Shown here: positions 1-7,190 of the stretch, piece by piece
Layout of the letters: every line of letters starts with the position of its first letter
Numbering within the stretch: the first letter of the stretch is position 1
Assembly: GCA_029940535.1 (NCBI GenBank)
Contig: JAPYUM010000032.1
Span: forward strand, 1-42,591
Source of the DNA: Vicinamibacterales bacterium
GTDB lineage: Bacteria; Acidobacteriota; Vicinamibacteria; Vicinamibacterales; UBA8438
Direction of reading: 5' to 3'
DNA: 42,591 bases
Made by a program: the position numbers and the translations under genes
The notes under the pieces: generated by a model
What the model saw: only the letters and a program-made list of their open reading frames with translations
The model's database searches: none
Told to the model about the DNA's origin: nothing

Positions 1-876
1 GAAACGGGTGATCGTCTGCTTCAACCAGTCGCCAAAGGGCGTACCTGTGACACGTGCCTTGTCGAGCTTGACCTCGAAACGTGAAAATCCCTCGGTGCCG
101 ACCGGCACCCCGGCGAAACCGTCGTCGCCCTCGTCGAACGCGTAGTGGGTCACGCGGGTATCGAGGGTCGCCCGGAACAGATCGCGGTATTCGTCGGTGC
201 GACCCACGAAGTGCGTGCGCTCGTATTCGGTGCCGATGACGGGCAGCCAGCGAAAATCTTCGAACGCGCCGACCGTTTCGAGCAGATAGACGTAGAGGGG
301 ATGGTCGATGGTCCGCTGTTCGGCTTTGGGGTTTCCGATGATGCGGGTGATGTCCGCGAGCGACAGCCGCGGCCGGCGTTGCTTCGACTTGTGCGTGTCT
401 CGGCCAAGAATCGCGTCAGACAGCCGAAGAATCTCCACCATCGTGTCACGCGTGTCCGGTTTCGTCCGGCGGCGGCGGGGGCTCTTCCGCTTCGGCGAGG
501 TCTGGCTCGGGTCTGAGTCGACGGTTCTCTTGATCTCCAGCAGTTCGAATTCGGTCTCACGAGTCAGGTCCCATCGACCGGGCAGCCGCTCACGCTCGTA
601 GCCGCGGGCCTTGACCGAGAGCCCGGGTGGGAGCCCGCGCGCGACATCGCCAAAATAGACGGTGCGGGTCACCGGCGTGTCTGGAAACGCGAGTTGCTTC
701 GTGTGCTGCTCGAGCTCCTCGATGAGTTCGCGCGTGTCACGAATGTAGACGACGAAGCGATCTTCTCGTCGCTCGAGGTCCACGCGGCGGGGTGGGGGAG
801 CGTCCGGGGTGATCTCGGGGGAGCCGTCTGGCAACATATTCATCATCACGTGTGCGAGAAGGAGCGTGCCGTCCAT
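1..876 (-). CDS. VTC-domain protein, 3' end missing
   Basis: The minus strand is open from an ATG at 876 to the left edge (292 codons, no stop), so the C-terminus lies outside the window. The product resembles VTC-domain proteins, the catalytic fold of yeast polyphosphate polymerase. After a basic start (RREDRFVVYIRDTREL) there is a strand ending in RTVYFGD, then SVKARGYER, the typical ELLEIKR strand, and further right RATLDTRVTHYAFD and FSRFEVKLDKA. These alternating basic and acidic strands would line a tunnel binding nucleotide and polyphosphate. A Lys/Arg/Pro-rich loop (about residues 110-125) interrupts the domain. In-frame ATGs at 843-848 are alternative starts; none has a clear ribosome site. 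It is divergent from the downstream lipoprotein gene. The polyphosphate link is family knowledge; many bacterial VTC proteins are untested. Confidence 0.6.
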   Translation of the reverse strand, partial: MDGTLLLAHVMMNMLPDGSPEITPDAPPPRRVDLERREDRFVVYIRDTRELIEELEQHTKQLAFPDTPVTRTVYFGDVARGLPPGLSVKARGYERERLPGRWDLTRETEFELLEIKRTVDSDPSQTSPKRKSPRRRRTKPDTRDTMVEILRLSDAILGRDTHKSKQRRPRLSLADITRIIGNPKAEQRTIDHPLYVYLLETVGAFEDFRWLPVIGTEYERTHFVGRTDEYRDLFRATLDTRVTHYAFDEGDDGFAGVPVGTEGFSRFEVKLDKARVTGTPFGDWLKQTITRF

Positions 877-969
877 CTTATCCCGCGCCGTGCGGGGCGG
901 TGACACCCCCCAACCGACCGGCGCGAGTTAGAATTTCAGCACACACCCCCGAGGCAGAAAGGCAACGAC

Positions 970-1869
970 ATGGACATTCGACGAGGACTGGTCATCAGTG
1001 CGGCGGTCACGGCATGCACGTTCGGGCTCGGATGCGCGACGCCAGAAGAGGCCGAGGCCCCCACGGCGGCGTCGGAGGCTGTGCCAGAGCCGATGCCGAT
1101 CGCGCCCGCGCTGCCACCAACCGAGGCCACCGCGCCGGATCACCTGAACAGCTCACCGCGCCACGGCGAATGGGTCGACGTCACGCTACCGGGCAGCGAC
1201 GTCCCGGTCAGCACGTGGGTGGTCTATCCGGAGCGGGCCGGCCCCGCGCCCATCATATTGGTCATTCACGAAATCTTCGGGCTGACCGATTGGGTCAGGA
1301 GCGTGGCCGACCAATTCGCGGCCGAAGGATTCATCGCGGTCGCGCCAGACCTGCTCTCAGGCATGGGGCCAGACGGTGGGGGGACCGCGTCGCTGGGCGA
1401 GCGGGACACGGTCGTCGCCACCATCCGGACGTTGGAACCGGACGAACGGGCCCGCCGCCTGGACGCCGTCCGACTCTATGCGCTCGACATCCCCGCCGGA
1501 AACGGCCGGATCGGCTCGGTCGGTTTTTGCTGGGGCGGCACGTCCAGTTTCGCCTACGCCGCTTCTCAGCCGGCGCTTGACGCGGCCGTCGTCTACTACG
1601 GAACATCGCCGGACTCGGCTGACGCGTTCGCCCAGATTACGGCGCCGGTGTTGGGCCACTACGGCGGAGACGACGAGCGGGTCAATGCGACCATCCCGCG
1701 CGCCGAAGAGGCGATGACCGACAGCCAATCGTTCGAATCCAACGTCTACGCGGGAGCGGGACACGGGTTCCTGCGGGCCCAAGACGACCGCGAGGGCGCA
1801 AATCTTCGGGCCTCGGAAGCGGCGTGGCCGCGCACCCTGGAATTCTTCCGCGAGCATCTGGAAGGGTGA
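970..1869 (+). CDS. Dienelactone hydrolase family lipoprotein
   Basis: A 299-residue alpha/beta hydrolase of the dienelactone hydrolase family. The N-terminus is a lipoprotein signal with the lipobox LGC at about residues 19-21, so the protein should be exported and lipid-anchored. A Pro/Ala/Glu-rich linker leads to the catalytic domain from about residue 65. The family triad is visible: Cys in GFCWGG (about 185), Asp in GGDDERVN (about 235) and His in GAGHGF (about 265). HEIFGL after the first strands is also typical. A ribosome site (AGAAAGG) lies 7 bases before the ATG, and a TAGAAT box at 929-934 could be the -10. Cytoplasmic relatives open lactone rings of chlorocatechol breakdown; the substrate of this exported form cannot be told. 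Confidence 0.85.
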   Translation: MDIRRGLVISAAVTACTFGLGCATPEEAEAPTAASEAVPEPMPIAPALPPTEATAPDHLNSSPRHGEWVDVTLPGSDVPVSTWVVYPERAGPAPIILVIHEIFGLTDWVRSVADQFAAEGFIAVAPDLLSGMGPDGGGTASLGERDTVVATIRTLEPDERARRLDAVRLYALDIPAGNGRIGSVGFCWGGTSSFAYAASQPALDAAVVYYGTSPDSADAFAQITAPVLGHYGGDDERVNATIPRAEEAMTDSQSFESNVYAGAGHGFLRAQDDREGANLRASEAAWPRTLEFFREHLEG

Positions 1870-1936
1870 ACGGCGTGGGCCACTCGGGGTCCCCGCGGAG
1901 CGTCCGTGTGGGTATCTGGGCGTAGCCCCGTCTACA

Positions 1937-2311
1937 TCAGGACCCCGCGCGGAGCGCGCCGACCGCAAGCGCAACCCAGCCGGCAATGAAGCAAAGGCCG
2001 CCGATCGGGGTGATGGCGCCGAGCCAGCGGATCCCGGTCAGGGCAAGGAGGTAGAGGCTACCGGAAAAAAGCAGGATCCCGACTACAAAGAACCAGCCGG
2101 CCGAACCGGTCCAGGCGTTCGGCCATCGCGACGCGGCCCAGGCCACGGCCAGCAGTCCGAGCGCGTGGCTCAGGTGATAACGAATCCCGGTCTCGTAGAC
2201 GACCAGCATGTCGGCCGTCAGTCGGTCGCGAAGGCCGTGCGCGCCAAACGCCCCCAGTAGGACCCCGAGCCCACACAATGCCGCCCCTGTCGCGAACCAT
2301 CCTGCCACCAT
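1937..2311 (-). CDS. DUF423 small membrane protein
   Basis: A 124-residue protein with four hydrophobic segments and the family signature near the start, GAFGAHGLRDRL, matching DUF423 (YgdD/TMEM256-like) inner-membrane proteins. Length and helix number fit the family; the function is unknown. It faces the dienelactone hydrolase gene tail to tail. There is no Shine-Dalgarno sequence before the ATG; instead a TATGAT hexamer ends 8 bases upstream, suggesting a leaderless transcript. The region upstream is a decayed insertion, so the original promoter may have been altered. Confidence 0.85.
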   Translation of the reverse strand: MVAGWFATGAALCGLGVLLGAFGAHGLRDRLTADMLVVYETGIRYHLSHALGLLAVAWAASRWPNAWTGSAGWFFVVGILLFSGSLYLLALTGIRWLGAITPIGGLCFIAGWVALAVGALRAGS

Positions 2312-2327
2312 GATTCGGTATCATACC
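2311..2327 (+). repeat. Left copy of a 17-base direct repeat bracketing a decayed region
   Basis: TGATTCGGTATCATACC here matches TGATTCGGTGTCATACC at 4957-4973 in 16 of 17 positions, same orientation. The DNA between holds insertion-sequence scraps, pseudogenes and a tRNA-like 3' end, while the genes outside look intact. This is compatible with an old insertion, but the copy also overlaps the DUF423 start codon and promoter, so shared promoter sequence is an alternative. Confidence 0.35.
2320..2325 (-). promoter_or_regulatory. Candidate -10 box for a leaderless DUF423 transcript
   Basis: On the minus strand TATGAT is followed by exactly 8 bases and then the ATG at 2311, so transcription would begin at or next to the start codon. 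No convincing -35 hexamer is seen 17 bases upstream. The box lies inside the left copy of the direct repeat 2311-2327, within the palindrome GGTATcATACC. Confidence 0.4.
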
Positions 2328-2332
2328 TGACG

Positions 2333-2448
2333 GCGTATTTCGCGAAGGAGTCGCGGTGAGGTACACCTGGATCAACGCCCATGGCGACCAATTCAGTGTC
2401 AGCCGCATGTGCCGCCTGCTCGCAGTCTCGCGGACCTCCGCCGGATGA
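2333..2448 (+). mobile_element. IS3-family transposase remnant (orfA tail, orfB head)
   Basis: One frame reads AYFAKESR then stop (2333-2359), like the usual C-terminus of IS3-family OrfA. Overlapping that stop, a GTG at 2356 opens a 30-residue frame, WINAHGDQFSVSRMCRLLAVSR, ending at 2448. This matches the OrfB N-terminus (F/WIDAH-x-x-x-F-x-V-x-x-MC-x-x-LGVSRSG). The GTGA overlap is also typical of this organisation. Everything after the first 30 OrfB codons is gone, including the DDE catalytic domain. The remnant ends within a few bases of the broken methyltransferase. Confidence 0.6.
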
Positions 2449-2454
2449 GCTGTG

Positions 2455-2715
2455 GACACCCCCGTCACCACGAAAGGCGGCCGTGACCTTTTCGATGTCC
2501 ATAAAGAACGACCCGATCGCGTTCATCGAGCGCGCCACGAAGGTCGGCTGCGTCTCGTCGGCGAGGACGGCGGCGCCCTCGTTGCTCAGCATGTAGGAGT
2601 CCGCCTTGTCGTCGTAGGCGACGAGCCCCCCGGAGGCCTGACCGTCGAGCCACTCGCGCACGAGACGCGGACGGCACTCCGTCCGCTGAGCGAGGTGCAC
2701 AGCGTCATGCTGCCG
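2455..2715 (-). pseudogene. Fragment of a SAM-dependent methyltransferase (winged-helix part)
   Basis: On the minus strand about 87 residues resemble the N-terminal winged-helix region of a class of SAM-dependent methyltransferases: LAQRTECRPRLVREWLDGQ, then GGLVAYDDKADSYMLSNEG and DIEKVTAAFRGDGGV. The usual upstream part (DRLGLYRAL-type helix) is only hinted at in shifted frames around 2715-2790. The SAM-binding Rossmann fold that should follow is absent: the similarity stops near 2455, next to the IS3 scrap. No start, ribosome site or complete domain remains, so this is a dead gene probably truncated by insertion or deletion. Confidence 0.55.
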
Positions 2716-3241
2716 GGGGCGACACCCCAACGGTCGTGAAGCATGGGCGATGAGCGGGACGAGCCCCGTGTCCCGGGAAGGGTGGTCCAGAAGCGGATCG
2801 ATGCGCACGCTCGGCGGTAGCGCACTCCGTCTCAACCACACGCCTCCCTTCCCTATCGGGAATCGAATCCACGTGCACAGTGCGCTCGCCAGTGCTTCGC
2901 CAGATCGGCGCCAGCCTTCTCCAGTATTTCTCCAAGACCGAGGTCGATTCGAGGGGACGCGAGGGGACTCGTTGTGATGGCGGAAGCCGCGTGATGTCAG
3001 CACTTAGAGCCAGAAGGCGCACGCCATCAATGCGTTAGGGGGATCGTTTATCTAGAATTCGACTCCCGCCGTGCCAGCGTCAGCATCCCAGACCGAATCG
3101 CCAGTTCTTGGAGGAGCGGTACACGTTGTTTAAAGCGGGATAGACACGTATCATCCAGGGCGAACCCCCGTTGCGGCGCTCTCCCGTCAGCGCAGGGACC
3201 ACCACGACCCGAGAGAAACTACGTGAAGGAGCGCAATTCGC
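2716..3241. other. No intact gene; degenerate DNA and upstream region of the repeat protein
   Basis: Apart from possible out-of-frame traces of the methyltransferase near 2716-2790, I see no conserved reading frame. Codon structure is poor on both strands and frames are broken. The last bases carry the ribosome site GAAGGAG for the gene starting at 3242. Confidence 0.5.
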
Positions 3242-3694
3242 ATGGCATCCTCGACGATCGATAGCCAGATCACTGCCGCCATCGCGGCCAGACACACCCA
3301 GATGGCGCAACTCCAGCGCGAGGTTGACGCCCTACAGAAAGCCGCCAACGCGCTCGGCAGGAAGACGACCGGCACACCCACGAACATGCCGAAGACTCCG
3401 TCCACGACCAAAACCGGACGGACGCCGATGAGCGCGGCCGCCCGGAAGGCGGTGTCCGTGCGCATGAAGGCGTCGTGGGCAAAGCGAAAGCAGGCGAGCC
3501 AGCCCACTCCCAAGGCCTCCAGTCAGTCCCAGACCGCGACCAAGACCGGACGCAAGCCGATGAGTGCCGCGGCCAGGAAGGCCGTATCCGTGCGGATGAA
3601 GGCGTCGTGGGCGAAGCGAAAGAAGACCACCCGTAATCCGAAGCCCAAGGCGACGCCCAGGCCCACAAGACGAAGACTGGACGGAAGCCGCTGA
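3242..3694 (+). CDS. Small basic protein with KTGR-SAAARK repeats, probably frameshifted
   Basis: A 150-residue, Lys/Arg-rich protein. Residues 1-40 are a helical, coiled-coil-like N-terminus (SQITAAIAARHTQMAQLQRE). Two nearly identical 27-residue units follow, at 3410-3490 and 3542-3622, each built as KTGR-x-PMSAAARKAV then SVRMKASWAKRK, joined by Pro/Thr/Lys linkers. A third unit (KTGRKPLSAAARKRM, then SEKLKAYWAQRRR and stop) is present at 3673-3759 but one frame away; the current frame ends at 3694. One indel between 3637 and 3672 explains this. A good ribosome site (GAAGGAG) precedes the ATG by 9 bases. I know similar basic repeat proteins only as hypothetical; nucleic-acid binding is inferred from composition. 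Confidence 0.6.
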   Translation: MASSTIDSQITAAIAARHTQMAQLQREVDALQKAANALGRKTTGTPTNMPKTPSTTKTGRTPMSAAARKAVSVRMKASWAKRKQASQPTPKASSQSQTATKTGRKPMSAAARKAVSVRMKASWAKRKKTTRNPKPKATPRPTRRRLDGSR

Positions 3695-3756
3695 GCGCCG
3701 CGGCTCGGAAACGCATGTCCGAGAAGCTGAAGGCGTATTGGGCACAACGCCGACGG
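3410..3756 (+). repeat. Three 81-84-base coding repeats
   Basis: Units lie at 3410-3490, 3542-3622 and 3673-3756, spaced by about 50 bases. Units 1 and 2 are almost identical in protein; unit 3 has diverged (RKRMSEKLKAYWAQRRR) and lies in another frame. Confidence 0.75.
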
Positions 3757-3840
3757 TGACGCTCCTGGGCCAAGCGGAAGGCGCGCGCATCAGCAGGTCG
3801 TCGACCCGCAGCGTCCGTCTTCCCTACGACCGAGGTCCTG

Positions 3841-4047
3841 CTAGTGGGATCCGGGGCGCGCTATGCGTTGACGATCTTCATTCACGACGTAGATTTTCAG
3901 ATACCTCTCGGGTGCGCCGTCTCGCCGAAGTTTCTCGGCGATCCGATCCGGCTCGGCATACGCCGCGTCCAGCGTCGCGTGGGTGCTGACCACTGTCGCC
4001 TGGCGGTACGTGTCTGGACCCGACGGTTGGACGAGGTGGAATGGCAT
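3841..4047 (-). CDS. Small hypothetical protein
   Basis: A 68-residue reading frame beginning MPFHLVQP. The middle reads VVSTHATLDAAYAE then DRIAEKLRRDG and APERYLKIYVVNEDRQRI, a pattern of strand, helix and strand that looks like a folded small domain. High third-position GC and a sensible hydrophobic pattern support coding. I do not recognise a characterised family. There is no clear Shine-Dalgarno sequence. It sits inside the decayed region and may be its only other intact gene. Confidence 0.5.
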   Translation of the reverse strand: MPFHLVQPSGPDTYRQATVVSTHATLDAAYAEPDRIAEKLRRDGAPERYLKIYVVNEDRQRIARPGSH

Positions 4048-4141
4048 TGGACGTAGACGGCCGTCGCGGCAGAGGTTGTCCAGCTGCCGAGCTATTGGAC
4101 GGGCACGAGGCGCTGGAGTTCGTCGAACTGACTACTGTTCC

Positions 4142-4213
4142 GACGCGGGCGTCCAGTTCTACCTTGAACTCATCGGTGTACTGCCGATTCGGAACCGACT
4201 CCTTCATGCCCAT
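4142..4213 (-). mobile_element. Transposase OrfA N-terminal scrap
   Basis: From an ATG at 4213 the minus strand reads MGMKESVPNRQYTDEFKVEL, the start of an IS3/IS911-type OrfA (usually RQYTDEFKAEAVRL). A ribosome-like GGACGAG precedes the ATG. Similarity is lost after about 24 residues. It is opposite in strand to the OrfA/OrfB remnant at 2333-2448, so the two could be pieces of one rearranged element or of two copies. Confidence 0.5.
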
Positions 4214-4448
4214 CTCGTCCTCCGTCCATCAAAAGTTATCAGCCATTTGATGTACGCGAAACCAGGGCAAGGGGTTAGACGCGGTGCCATTGTGTGCCGA
4301 GGGCGGCGGCACTCGACCCGGTGCCGCAGGGAGGACCTGCCAGCAGTGGGCTGGACTGCGCGCTCCGCCAGATCGATCGGGCGTTGAATCCAAAGGATCC
4401 GAGCGAGAGTTCGTTAGCTAGCCGTTAGCTTTTCGCTGCCCGAGACGC

Positions 4449-4469
4449 AAAAAAAATCAGCAAATGCTG
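4449..4469 (-). terminator. Weak rho-independent terminator after the tRNA-like end
   Basis: Read leftward, CAGCATTTGCTG (a 4-5 bp stem with a tight loop) is followed by A and a run of eight T. It lies about 15 bases past the CCA of the tRNA-like remnant, where a tRNA terminator would be. The stem is short, so strength is doubtful. Confidence 0.45.
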
Positions 4470-4483
4470 GCCTTTCTTAAGAA

Positions 4484-4517
4484 TGGTGCGGAAGGGGGAC
4501 TTGAACCCCATGTCCAG
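4484..4517 (-). pseudogene. tRNA (or tmRNA) 3'-end remnant
   Basis: On the minus strand the DNA reads CTGGACATGGGG, then the invariant loop TTCAAGT, CCCC, and CTTCCGCACCA. This is a perfect GGGG/CCCC T-arm with the conserved T54-T55-C56 and A58, an acceptor strand and an encoded CCA; the T-stem looks one pair short. A matching 5' GCGGAAG is absent upstream; GTGGAGG at the expected side could pair only with two wobbles and would leave about 60 bases in all. GGAC before the T-arm also recalls the tmRNA 3' end, but no tag-peptide region or tmRNA 5' end is visible. I read it as a decayed tRNA 3' end, possibly an old integration site. Confidence 0.45.
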
Positions 4518-4957
4518 CGTCACCGGCGACGAGTTCCCTCCACGGAGTCAGCGATTCGGATGGCGCCCTCGACCGAGCGCCCCTCCATGCTCGACGTCGA
4601 TCAGCGCGCCGTGCCACTGCCGGAAAGTGGTACAAGATGTTGTTTCCCGTTTGGGAACTCGAACCCGTGTCACGGGATGGACTGCCGCGATCCGACGGGG
4701 GCCGGTCGGACCGGTCGGACCGGTCGACGAGCGCCTATCGCGGCTCACTGCGGTACTCGACCTGTGGCGGCACAGTCCAGACAGGCGAGCGCGGTGTCCC
4801 TGAGCGAGATGTACTGCAGGTGCTCCTACACGCGGCGCGTGTGCAAACGCGTGCAAATAATTCGGAGGCGGTCGTCAACGGAAGCCAACGGCTGAGAAGG
4901 AGGACAAGGAAGGCCCACAAACCGGAGTGAGCCGCGATCCGGCCACGCTCCCCCCTT
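4518..4957. other. No gene found; short 9-base tandem repeat at 4703-4728
   Basis: No conserved reading frame or complete RNA is apparent on either strand. It contains about 2.9 tandem copies of CGGTCGGAC (4703-4728) and a poor T-arm-like stretch near 4649-4672. Confidence 0.5.
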
Positions 4958-4973
4958 GATTCGGTGTCATACC
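4957..4973 (+). repeat. Right copy of the 17-base direct repeat
   Basis: Same orientation as 2311-2327, differing at one position. It lies 14 bases past the stop of the leftward operon, where no leftward gene follows, so a promoter role is less obvious here than at the left copy. Confidence 0.35.
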
Positions 4974-4987
4974 GCCGGCGCGGCATC

Positions 4988-5482
4988 TCAGTGACGCAGA
5001 ACATGGAACGCCCCGGTCACGCCGTCCACGAGGACCCGGAAGCTCGACTGACGCCGCTTCCTCCCATCGACGATCCAGAACGGCTTGTGGACCAAACCCC
5101 GTTCCAGGACGGTCACGTCCGGCACGACGAGCGCCTTTCGCTTGTGAAGCACCGCGTGGGCACCGTATCGGTGGGCGATGCGGAGCGCGTCGTCCTCTGC
5201 GAGGCGTGACCCCAGCACCGCTCCGGCGTTGACATCGACGCGCTCGAGCTCGAATGGGTCGGTGGTCGATGTCAGCCCGGTGCGGGTATCGACGAGACAT
5301 GACAGCCGCACGCTACTGTTCCCCAGCAGCGTTCGGGTGGTGTAGCGGAGATGAAACCAGAAGTACGGATAGTAAATCTTTCTGTGGGCGCGGAAGGTCC
5401 ACCCCTCCGATGTCGACGCGACCACACTCTCCGCTTCCGCCAGCGTAAGGCCTCCGGCGATAGCCATTCTGTCGTGCGTCAC
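4988..5482 (-). CDS. Hypothetical protein, last gene of the symporter operon
   Basis: A 164-residue protein starting with GTG at 5482, overlapping the symporter stop by 4 bases (GTGA) and preceded by GGAGAAGAGGAG. An ATG at 5467 is the alternative. The sequence has an N-terminal helix (LTLAEAESVVAS), an aromatic strand (IYYPYFWFHLRY), then LSCLVDTRTG and, near the end, PFWIVDGRKRR and FRVLVDGVTGAFHVL. No transmembrane helix or signal is seen, so it is probably cytoplasmic. The two 'VD-x-x-TG' strands suggest a repeated beta structure of the kind seen in PepSY-like domains, but I do not assign a family. Translational coupling to the transporter suggests an accessory role. Confidence 0.7.
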   Translation of the reverse strand: MTHDRMAIAGGLTLAEAESVVASTSEGWTFRAHRKIYYPYFWFHLRYTTRTLLGNSSVRLSCLVDTRTGLTSTTDPFELERVDVNAGAVLGSRLAEDDALRIAHRYGAHAVLHKRKALVVPDVTVLERGLVHKPFWIVDGRKRRQSSFRVLVDGVTGAFHVLRH

Positions 5483-7050
5483 TGCTCCTCTTCTCCTCGG
5501 AGCAGCGACTCGATCTCCGTCGCCTCGGGTTCCAACGCGAAGTCGGACATCGCGATCAATCTCTCGGGGATAGGTCCGACGCGTGCCGTCTCCTCCATCG
5601 CCGCGAGGACATACGTCGGCACGGGTGAGCTTCGCCGGGTCGCCAGACTGACGACCACGATGGCCACCGTCGAGGCTGTGAGACCCACCGTCACCGGCGC
5701 GAGCGTCGTGGTCGCGGCCAGGCCCGCGAGCTCCCATAGCACTGACGTCACCGCTCCCGTCACCATCGACGCGATGGCACCGGGGGTGTTCGCCTTTTTC
5801 CACCAGACGGCACAGACGAACGCCGGCGCAAACGCGCTGCCCAGCACCGAGGTCGCAAAGATGACGACGAACGCCACCGCGGGCGGCTCAATGAGGGCCA
5901 CGAGATACCCGATGACCCCGATCGCCAGGACGAGCGCACGCGAGACCCACAGCATCTGCTGCTCCGACGCTCTCGGGTTGATGAAGCGTTCATAGAGATC
6001 GCGTGAGGCGATCGAGCCTGTCTGCAAGAGCAATGAATCCGCGGTGGACATGATGGCGGCCATGATCGCCGCCATGACGATACCGGTCACCGCGGACGGC
6101 AGCAGCGTCTGCGCCACCTCAAAGATCGCAAGCTCGGGATCGTCGAGGTTCGGAAGGATCAGGATGGCCAGAATGCCGACAAGATAGGGGGCGGAGACGA
6201 ACAAGAGATTCCAGGCCGTGGCGTACGCCCCGGCGAGCCGCGCTGTCGCGGGCCGCTTCATTGCCATATGGCGCGTGACCACGTGGGGCCAGCCCATGTA
6301 GCCAGCCGAGAACACGAGCACCGCTCCCGCCACCACGCCCCATTGCCCCTCGAACCCGAGACCCGTGCCCCAAATCGAGAGAATCGTCGGGTCGATCTCG
6401 GCCAGGGTCTGATTGGCTGCCGTGAACCCTCCGACGTGCACCAGGGCGGCACCGAGCACCCAGAGGACCCCCACGAGCATGATGAGGCTCTGGAAGAGAT
6501 CCGTGTAGGCGACAGCAAGATAGCCGCCGAGTAACGTGTAGATCGTGATGATGGCCAGAGCGATGAGAAGCGCCCATTCGTACTCGAGGCCCGTGACGAG
6601 CGCCATGCCCTTTCCACCGGCGATGAACTGAGCGAGCACGTAGAACGCGAGCAGGAACACGGTCAGACTCGCCGCGATCAGGCGTGTGACGGGTGACGGA
6701 TAGCGCGCTTCCAGATACTCGATCGACGTCAGTGAACCCATTATCTGGGACAGCTTGCGCATACGACGGCCGATAATCGACAGGTTGAGGACGCCGCCAC
6801 CGATGTCCCCGGCGGCGAACCACAAGGACCAGTAGCCGGTCGTATAGGCGAGCGAACCGGCACCCAGGAACATGTAGCCGCTCATCGACGTGCTCTGCAG
6901 CGTCAGCGCCGTGACGAGCGGCCCAACCTCCCGTCCTCCGAGGAAATAACCCTCCAGGTCGTCGGTCGCCCCACGCCGCATCGCCCACAGACCGATACCG
7001 AGCACGACGACGTAGTACAGAACAAGAAAGGCGAGGACGGTCGTGTTCAC
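5479..7050 (-). CDS. Sodium:solute symporter family transporter (PutP/PanF-like)
   Basis: A 523-residue membrane protein with about 13 hydrophobic helices, the usual length and layout of the SSS family. Signature stretches include GYFLGGREVGP near residue 34, a region around residue 55 rich in Ser/Thr (TLQSTSMSGYMFLG), the LGGYLAVAYTD stretch around 180 and the GVV/IMAAIMSTADS segment near 335, where the family places sodium-site Ser/Thr residues. It starts with GTG overlapping the stop of the 40-residue gene upstream. Family members import proline, pantothenate, sugars or amines with sodium. The neighbouring amine-oxidising flavoproteins make an N-methylated amine, betaine derivative or polyamine plausible, but the substrate is not readable from sequence. 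Confidence 0.88.
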   Translation of the reverse strand: MNTTVLAFLVLYYVVVLGIGLWAMRRGATDDLEGYFLGGREVGPLVTALTLQSTSMSGYMFLGAGSLAYTTGYWSLWFAAGDIGGGVLNLSIIGRRMRKLSQIMGSLTSIEYLEARYPSPVTRLIAASLTVFLLAFYVLAQFIAGGKGMALVTGLEYEWALLIALAIITIYTLLGGYLAVAYTDLFQSLIMLVGVLWVLGAALVHVGGFTAANQTLAEIDPTILSIWGTGLGFEGQWGVVAGAVLVFSAGYMGWPHVVTRHMAMKRPATARLAGAYATAWNLLFVSAPYLVGILAILILPNLDDPELAIFEVAQTLLPSAVTGIVMAAIMAAIMSTADSLLLQTGSIASRDLYERFINPRASEQQMLWVSRALVLAIGVIGYLVALIEPPAVAFVVIFATSVLGSAFAPAFVCAVWWKKANTPGAIASMVTGAVTSVLWELAGLAATTTLAPVTVGLTASTVAIVVVSLATRRSSPVPTYVLAAMEETARVGPIPERLIAMSDFALEPEATEIESLLRGEEEQ

Positions 7051-7169
7051 CGTTCATCTCCCTCGTTGTCCCAATTTCGCGTCAGGAGCAAGAACCCGAT
7101 GGTGTACAGGATCCAGAACAGGGGAAACCCCAGGACCAGCAAAGACGTGCTCAGGGGTAGACCAAACAT
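7047..7169 (-). CDS. 40-residue membrane peptide upstream of the symporter
   Basis: An ATG at 7169 opens a 40-codon frame ending at 7047, where its TGA overlaps the GTG of the symporter. The product starts MFGLPLSTSLLVLG, forms one or two hydrophobic helices (about residues 6-30, including FPLFWILYTIGFLLL) and ends in a charged tail (TRNWDNEGDER). Small hydrophobic proteins of this sort precede some SSS transporters (for example the DUF997/YhdT-type partner of PanF), so a subunit or assembly role is inferred. It lies 21 bases after the dehydrogenase stop, with AAGGGG at that gene's end as a possible ribosome site. Confidence 0.65.
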   Translation of the reverse strand: MFGLPLSTSLLVLGFPLFWILYTIGFLLLTRNWDNEGDER

Positions 7170-7190
7170 ATGTTGCGTTCGTTGACCCCT

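Noticed and set aside
1885-1948. Inverted repeat CGGGGTCC/GGACCCCG between convergent genes as a terminator
   Set aside because: The loop is about 48 bases, there is no T-run and one arm lies within the DUF423 gene.
4649-4672. Second T-arm-like sequence (GGGTTCGAGTTCCC on the minus strand)
   Set aside because: The loop would be eight bases and the flanking bases do not form an acceptor stem.
4484-4850. A complete tmRNA on the minus strand
   Set aside because: The GGAC plus T-arm end fits, but I find no tmRNA 5' end, no GATTCGAC-type segment and no tag reading frame upstream.
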